This document shows positions 6,839 through 9,306 of a stretch of DNA of 9,306 nt, piece after piece. The stretch's first letter is position 1. Each line of letters begins with the position of its first letter. Source of the DNA: Candidatus Dormiibacterota bacterium (lineage in GTDB: Bacteria; Chloroflexota; Dormibacteria; Aeolococcales; Aeolococcaceae); NCBI GenBank assembly GCA_003136295.1, contig PLDZ01000048.1, positions 71,390 to 80,695 of the forward strand. Direction: 5' to 3'. Below the pieces are notes generated by a model that did not search any database, was not told the origin of the DNA, and worked only from the letters and a program-made list of their open reading frames with translations. Made by a program: the position numbers and the translations under genes.

Positions 6839-6907
6839 GACGCCGGACATCCCTTCGCGGTCACCGGCGTGTAACGCCGTTTCGCGAGATGTCGGACAAC
6901 GCCGTCC
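6839..6907. repeat. Nested inverted repeats (structured intergenic element)
   Basis: The core is a perfect hairpin CGGCGT-GTA-ACGCCG at 6865-6879. Around it, GGACGCCGGACAT (6839-6851) is partly complementary to ATGTCGGAC...CGTCC (6889-6907) with mismatches and a bulge. A short palindrome, TGTC-G-GACA, lies at 6890-6898 within the right arm. It could be an RNA leader structure for the plus-strand gene, or a protein binding region. No T-tract follows the core hairpin. Confidence 0.35.
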
Positions 6908-7038
6908 ACGAGCCGGCGGCCTGCGCTTCATTAGCAGACGTCGGGTGGCCTTCCGGTCGCCAATCACGAGGAGTATCGCTGCATGGGACTCCGGCAAGGT
7001 AGTCGGTCGCCGCGGCGGGCGGACAACACCGCTCACCG

Positions 7039-7734
7039 ATGAGCCAGCTTTTCCGCCGAAACCGTCCCCGCGCCTCCGCAGAACCACCGACCCCGGTGGT
7101 CGCAGCGAGCACGGGAGTCGTCTGCACGCTCCCAGGTTGTTCGAACGATACTGCCCAGCCCTGCGCGTATCGCGACGGCCGCGGGCGAGCGTGCGGAGCC
7201 GCCTACTGTCCCGAACACGGCGTCAGCGCAGGCGGAAAGTTCTACTGCCGGCGGCACGCCGGGGTGGTCCGCGCTGTGGGCTCCGAGGCCACACCGAGCG
7301 GCGGATTGCCGGACATCGACAACCGGGCACCGTCATTGGTGAGCTGGGTCGCGCGTGACCTCGACGCCAACGTCCGCAGGCTGCTCTCTGGCGCGGCTCG
7401 AGCCGGCGAGAGTGTCATCGCTGACGAGACGGTGCACGTCGCGCGCGACTTCAATCGGAAGGCGCGTTGGGAGCAGAGCTGGTGGCTCGTGGATCACACT
7501 GGTGTGATTCTCAAGGTCACCATTCAGGTCCTGGAGGAGAACGACACTCTGGTCCGCGTTCATGTCGGAAGTGGCGTGATCGCGGATGGGGTTCCTCCCT
7601 GGATCGTGCGCCGCACCGAGGAGACCGACATGGCCACGGATACCGCGCAGCGGCAGCGGTTTTACCAGTGGCTCGACGAGAGCATCTTCATGGCCGTGGA
7701 TCGGTTTCGGACCGAGCGCCAGCGCGCGAGCTAG
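7039..7734 (+). CDS. Unrecognised Cys/His-rich zinc-finger-like protein with unassigned C-terminal domain
   Basis: I do not recognise this 231-residue protein. After a basic N-terminus (about residues 1-28) there is a compact metal-ligand cluster: Cys29, Cys34, Cys42, Cys52, Cys57-x2-His60 and Cys70-x2-His73. The order, with two C-x2-H pairs, resembles B-box or treble-clef zinc-binding modules that usually bind protein or nucleic acid. A linker of about 25 residues follows. The C-terminal part (about 100-228) is predicted mixed helix/strand with conserved-looking aromatic and acidic segments, such as ARWEQSWWLVDHTGVILKV and FYQWLDESIFMAVDRF. There is no signal peptide or membrane segment, so it is probably cytoplasmic. 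ATG 7039 has only a weak, distant purine stretch (GGGCGGA). It is alone on its strand, convergent with the second S51 gene. Codon pattern and length support a real gene; the zinc-finger reading is from spacing only. Confidence 0.75.
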   Translation: MSQLFRRNRPRASAEPPTPVVAASTGVVCTLPGCSNDTAQPCAYRDGRGRACGAAYCPEHGVSAGGKFYCRRHAGVVRAVGSEATPSGGLPDIDNRAPSLVSWVARDLDANVRRLLSGAARAGESVIADETVHVARDFNRKARWEQSWWLVDHTGVILKVTIQVLEENDTLVRVHVGSGVIADGVPPWIVRRTEETDMATDTAQRQRFYQWLDESIFMAVDRFRTERQRAS

Positions 7735-7758
7735 CGTCGCGTCCGGTCGAGACGGTGG

Positions 7759-8463
7759 TCAACGACCGACCACGGTCGGTTGCGGGATCCCATCGAGTGT
7801 TCCTGATGTCGCCCGAACGGGAGCACTCCCGGGAACGTACAGCGTGACGCCACCCGCACCCAGGCATCGCCACGCTCCGGAATCCCAGAGTGCGCCCGTC
7901 CGCTCGTCGATGCCGATCAGAACCGCGTCGGGCAACGCGGCGCGCGCGGACGGATACCACTTCGCGCCAAAGGTGTCGTGATGCGGAAGCACAGCGGCTC
8001 CGCGGACCACGCCAAGTCCCGGCATGGCGCGGCGTTCCGTGTGACCCGGGAACGACTGACGAACCAGGGTTGCGGCGCAGAGCGCCATCGCTCCTGCTGA
8101 CGACCCGGCCAGCGCAGCGCCGTTCCTCCAGGCGCTGATGATCGCGTTGCCGACCGGGCTGTCTCTGAGTACCGACGCTACCAGCCCGGGATCGCCGCCC
8201 GGGAGGTAGCAGAACCCCGCTCCTGCAGCGGCCTCGGCAAACGCCTCGTCATGCGCATGTGCCTTCGTGTACACGGCCAGCTCGATGAGGTCCAACCCGA
8301 ATCGCCGAAACCACGCCTGCGCATGCCGGACGGCCATCTCCGGGTGCGATCGCGCCGCTGCGGTGGCGACGACATACGCGGGGCCGCGCGCCGCATCTGC
8401 AAGCACCGCGTCCTGCGGTTCGCTGCCCGGATGAAACTCATCGCCACCGACGAGCGCCAGCAA
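7759..8463 (-). CDS. Peptidase S51-like hydrolase (cyanophycinase-like), copy 2
   Basis: A 234-residue protein of the same superfamily as the product of 2336-3034 but clearly divergent. Landmarks are the N-terminal strand LALVGGDEFHPG (2-13), CYLPGGDPGLV (85-95), the nucleophile elbow AGSSAGAM with Ser122, VLPHHDTFG with His161/His162, and GIDERTGAL with Glu187. The IDExTAL-like element is typical of cyanophycinase-type members that use Ser-His-Glu. No export signal is seen. Substrate is unknown; cleavage of acidic or isoaspartyl-type peptide bonds is what the family is known for. The start is TTG 8463, the only start giving the usual N-terminal strand; an in-frame stop lies upstream and a G-rich stretch (GGGGGCGGGG) directly precedes the TTG. 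A 58-codon gene ends 20 bases upstream on the same strand, so the two probably form an operon. The 3' end is convergent with the zinc-finger-like gene. Confidence 0.87.
   Translation of the reverse strand: MLALVGGDEFHPGSEPQDAVLADAARGPAYVVATAAARSHPEMAVRHAQAWFRRFGLDLIELAVYTKAHAHDEAFAEAAAGAGFCYLPGGDPGLVASVLRDSPVGNAIISAWRNGAALAGSSAGAMALCAATLVRQSFPGHTERRAMPGLGVVRGAAVLPHHDTFGAKWYPSARAALPDAVLIGIDERTGALWDSGAWRCLGAGGVTLYVPGSAPVRATSGTLDGIPQPTVVGR
7765..7780. terminator. Hairpin at the second convergent junction
   Basis: ACCGACC-AC-GGTCGGT is a perfect seven-base inverted repeat located within the last codons of the S51 gene and about 30 bases past the stop of the plus-strand gene. It could end plus-strand transcription. 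No T-tract is present, so intrinsic termination is uncertain. Confidence 0.4.
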
Positions 8464-8483
8464 CCCCGCCCCCGGAGTCGCAG

Positions 8484-8660
8484 TCAGACCCGCTGCGCTT
8501 GAAGGGCTGCCTCGAGACGCAAGCGCGACTCAGCCTCCCGCCTCGCCTCGACAACCACATCCCACAGGACGCGGGACGTGTCTCGCTGCTGCAGATACGA
8601 CTTTATCGACCGGCTCTCAGCGTGGTCTGCACGACGCTGCTGCCACCAAATCCAGGCCAT
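8484..8660 (-). CDS. Small ORF, 58 residues, upstream of the second S51 gene
   Basis: I do not recognise this short protein. ATG 8660 is preceded by AAAGGAA with seven bases between GGA and the start, one of the best ribosome binding sites in the window. It has an unusual Trp-rich N-terminus (MAWIWWQQRR). The rest is charged and probably helical, with an Arg/Glu/Ala/Leu-rich C-terminal half (EARREAESRLRLEAALQ) that could form an amphipathic helix or short coiled coil. There is no signal peptide or clear membrane segment, although three Trp near the start could touch a membrane surface. The third codon position is mostly G or C, as in its neighbours. It ends in TGA, 20 bases before the TTG of the S51 hydrolase, so co-transcription is likely. 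An accessory or regulatory partner of the hydrolase is one possibility; this is inference from position only. Confidence 0.65.
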   Translation of the reverse strand: MAWIWWQQRRADHAESRSIKSYLQQRDTSRVLWDVVVEARREAESRLRLEAALQAQRV

Positions 8661-8667
8661 CTGGGGT

Positions 8668-8673
8668 TCCTTT
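8668..8673 (-). promoter_or_regulatory. Ribosome binding site of the small ORF (AAAGGA)
   Basis: On the minus strand AAAGGA is followed by seven bases and ATG 8660. This spacing and match are the main support that the 58-codon frame is translated. Confidence 0.65.
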
Positions 8674-8685
8674 CTAGACGTCCCC

Positions 8686-8691
8686 AGTCTA
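8686..8691 (-). promoter_or_regulatory. Possible -10 element (TAGACT) for the small ORF/S51 operon
   Basis: TAGACT matches four of six bases of TATAAT and lies 25 bases upstream of ATG 8660, leaving room for a short leader holding the ribosome binding site. No convincing -35 is seen at 16-18 bases upstream, so this is a weak call. Confidence 0.22.
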
Positions 8692-8743
8692 CCTCGGATG
8701 TTCCGCCTCCGTCGGACATTTCTCAGGTAGTCACCCTGGAGTC

Positions 8744-8765
8744 ACGCTCCCCACCGGACGAGCGT
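8744..8765 (-). terminator. Weak stem-loop downstream of the aldehyde dehydrogenase
   Basis: ACGCTC (8744-8749) and GAGCGT (8760-8765) form a perfect six-base stem with a ten-base loop, starting about ten bases after the TAA stop of the aldehyde dehydrogenase gene. No T-tract follows on the minus strand, so it may be only an RNA-stabilising hairpin. Next to it, GTCAC occurs twice, 11 bp apart (8730 and 8741). Confidence 0.3.
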
Positions 8766-8774
8766 CCAGGTTGA

Positions 8775-9306
8775 TTACCAGGTCACTGCGATGTACTTGC
8801 TCTCCATGAACTCAAGGAGACCGTCGTGGCCACCCTCGCGACCGAGGCCGCTCTGCTTGACGCCACCGAAGGGCGCGGCCGGGTCCGAGACGAGCGGACG
8901 GTTGAGACCGACCATGCCCGACTCGAGTGCTTCGCTGAAGCGCAACCCACGCTGCAGGTCGCGGGTGTACACGTAGGCGACAAGCCCGTACTCCGTGTCA
9001 TTCGCCAGCGCCACAGCGTCCTCCTCGGTGTCGAAGACAACCACAGGTGCGACGGGTCCGAAGACCTCCTCACGCAGGATGGCCGCGCCAGCCGGCACAT
9101 CGACAAGCACGGTCGCGGGATAGAAGAAGCCCGGTCCATCGGGAACCGCACCCCCAACCGCCAGCTGAGCACCGTCGCGAACCGCGCCGGCCACGAGTGA
9201 CACCACTTTGTCGCGCCCGGCCGCGTTGATCAGCGGGCCGAGCTGAGTGCCCTCCTGGAGGCCTGGGCCGACGCGCAGTGCTCCCATCGTCTCGGACAGG
9301 CGCCTG
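8775..9306 (-). CDS. NAD(P)-dependent aldehyde dehydrogenase, succinate-semialdehyde type, C-terminal part
   Basis: The frame is open from the right edge to TAA at 8775-8777 and gives the last 176 residues of an aldehyde dehydrogenase. The family would be about 450-490 residues, so the Rossmann domain and the catalytic Cys and Glu lie outside the window. Typical C-terminal features are visible: MGALRVGPG, QLGPLI, REEVFGPVAPV and, near the end, PFGGVKQSGLGREGG followed by GLLEFMESKY. The SGLGREGG...SKY ending is characteristic of GabD-like succinate-semialdehyde dehydrogenases, which oxidise succinate semialdehyde to succinate in GABA breakdown; related enzymes use other aldehydes. The in-frame ATG at 9287 is internal because the upstream residues (RRLSET) still fit the family. 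It is cytoplasmic. The gene lies on the same strand as the small ORF/S51 pair but 114 bp upstream, probably a separate unit. Confidence 0.93.
   Translation of the reverse strand, partial: RRLSETMGALRVGPGLQEGTQLGPLINAAGRDKVVSLVAGAVRDGAQLAVGGAVPDGPGFFYPATVLVDVPAGAAILREEVFGPVAPVVVFDTEEDAVALANDTEYGLVAYVYTRDLQRGLRFSEALESGMVGLNRPLVSDPAAPFGGVKQSGLGREGGHDGLLEFMESKYIAVTW

Larger units (their letters stand above)
6704..7038. other. 335-bp divergent intergenic region
   Basis: This is the longest gene-free stretch in the window, lying between the divergent transporter and zinc-finger-like genes. The part nearest the transporter (about 6776-6835) is clearly AT-richer than its surroundings and holds the extended -10 element described separately. 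The middle (about 6839-6907) contains nested inverted repeats. The remaining part up to 7038 shows no convincing promoter for the plus-strand gene, only purine-rich stretches such as GGGCGGA 14-20 bases before ATG 7039. I see no tRNA, no ORF with family motifs, and no recognisable riboswitch core. Confidence 0.6.

Noticed and set aside
6794..7127. Minus-strand frames of 97 and 88 codons in and beside the long intergenic region
   Set aside because: They overlap the start of the zinc-finger-like gene, are Arg/Pro-rich, and would start antisense inside it.
8499..8774. 91-codon plus-strand frame over the small ORF region
   Set aside because: It has no ribosome binding site or recognisable features, and it overlaps the better supported minus-strand 58-codon gene and its leader.
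1..9306. Mobile element, CRISPR array, toxin-antitoxin or phage defence locus
   Set aside because: I found no transposase, integrase, regularly spaced repeats or nuclease/ATPase signature; the genes fit housekeeping, transport and exported functions.

Overview
This is a high-GC bacterial chromosome segment (roughly two-thirds G+C by eye), densely coded on both strands, with frequent GTG and TTG starts and mostly TGA stops. Two exported lipoproteins have classical lipobox signal peptides and Thr/Pro-rich linkers. Together with the glycerate kinase and the NRAMP-branch transporter, this suggests an environmental actinobacterium or a Chloroflexota/Dormibacterota-type lineage. No marker gene is present, so the lineage is an inference. 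I see no rRNA, tRNA, insertion sequence, integrase or CRISPR array, so the window looks like ordinary chromosome rather than a mobile island.

Layout from left to right. (1) The N-terminal nine-tenths of a glycerate kinase lies on the minus strand and runs off the left edge. (2) A rightward set follows: a polytopic membrane protein resembling GT-C/GT87 glycosyltransferases (about 1025-2335); directly abutting it, a cyanophycinase/dipeptidase E-like S51 hydrolase (2336-3034); then two adjacent lipoproteins, each carrying what reads as a six-bladed beta-propeller (3154-4239 and 4277-5242). (3) A convergent NRAMP-family transporter (5261-6703, minus) has an atypical metal-site sequence, DPSG instead of DPGN in TM1 and Ser instead of Met in TM6. 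(4) A 335-bp intergenic region holds a good extended -10 promoter for the transporter and a structured GC-rich segment. (5) An unrecognised Cys/His-rich zinc-finger-like protein lies on the plus strand (7039-7734). (6) A leftward set completes the window: a partial succinate-semialdehyde-type aldehyde dehydrogenase from the right edge, a 58-residue small ORF with a good ribosome binding site (8484-8660), and 20 bases later a second S51-like hydrolase (7759-8463).

No single pathway joins all the genes. The likely functional units are the GT-C protein with the first S51 hydrolase (zero spacing, strong Shine-Dalgarno across the junction), the tandem propeller lipoproteins (37-bp gap), and the small protein with the second S51 hydrolase (20-bp gap). 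Both convergent junctions are marked by compact hairpins that could terminate from both sides. The items I would look at first are the small ORF paired with a hydrolase, the zinc-finger protein with an unassigned C-terminal domain, and the divergent NRAMP metal site. None of these amounts to proof of a new system.
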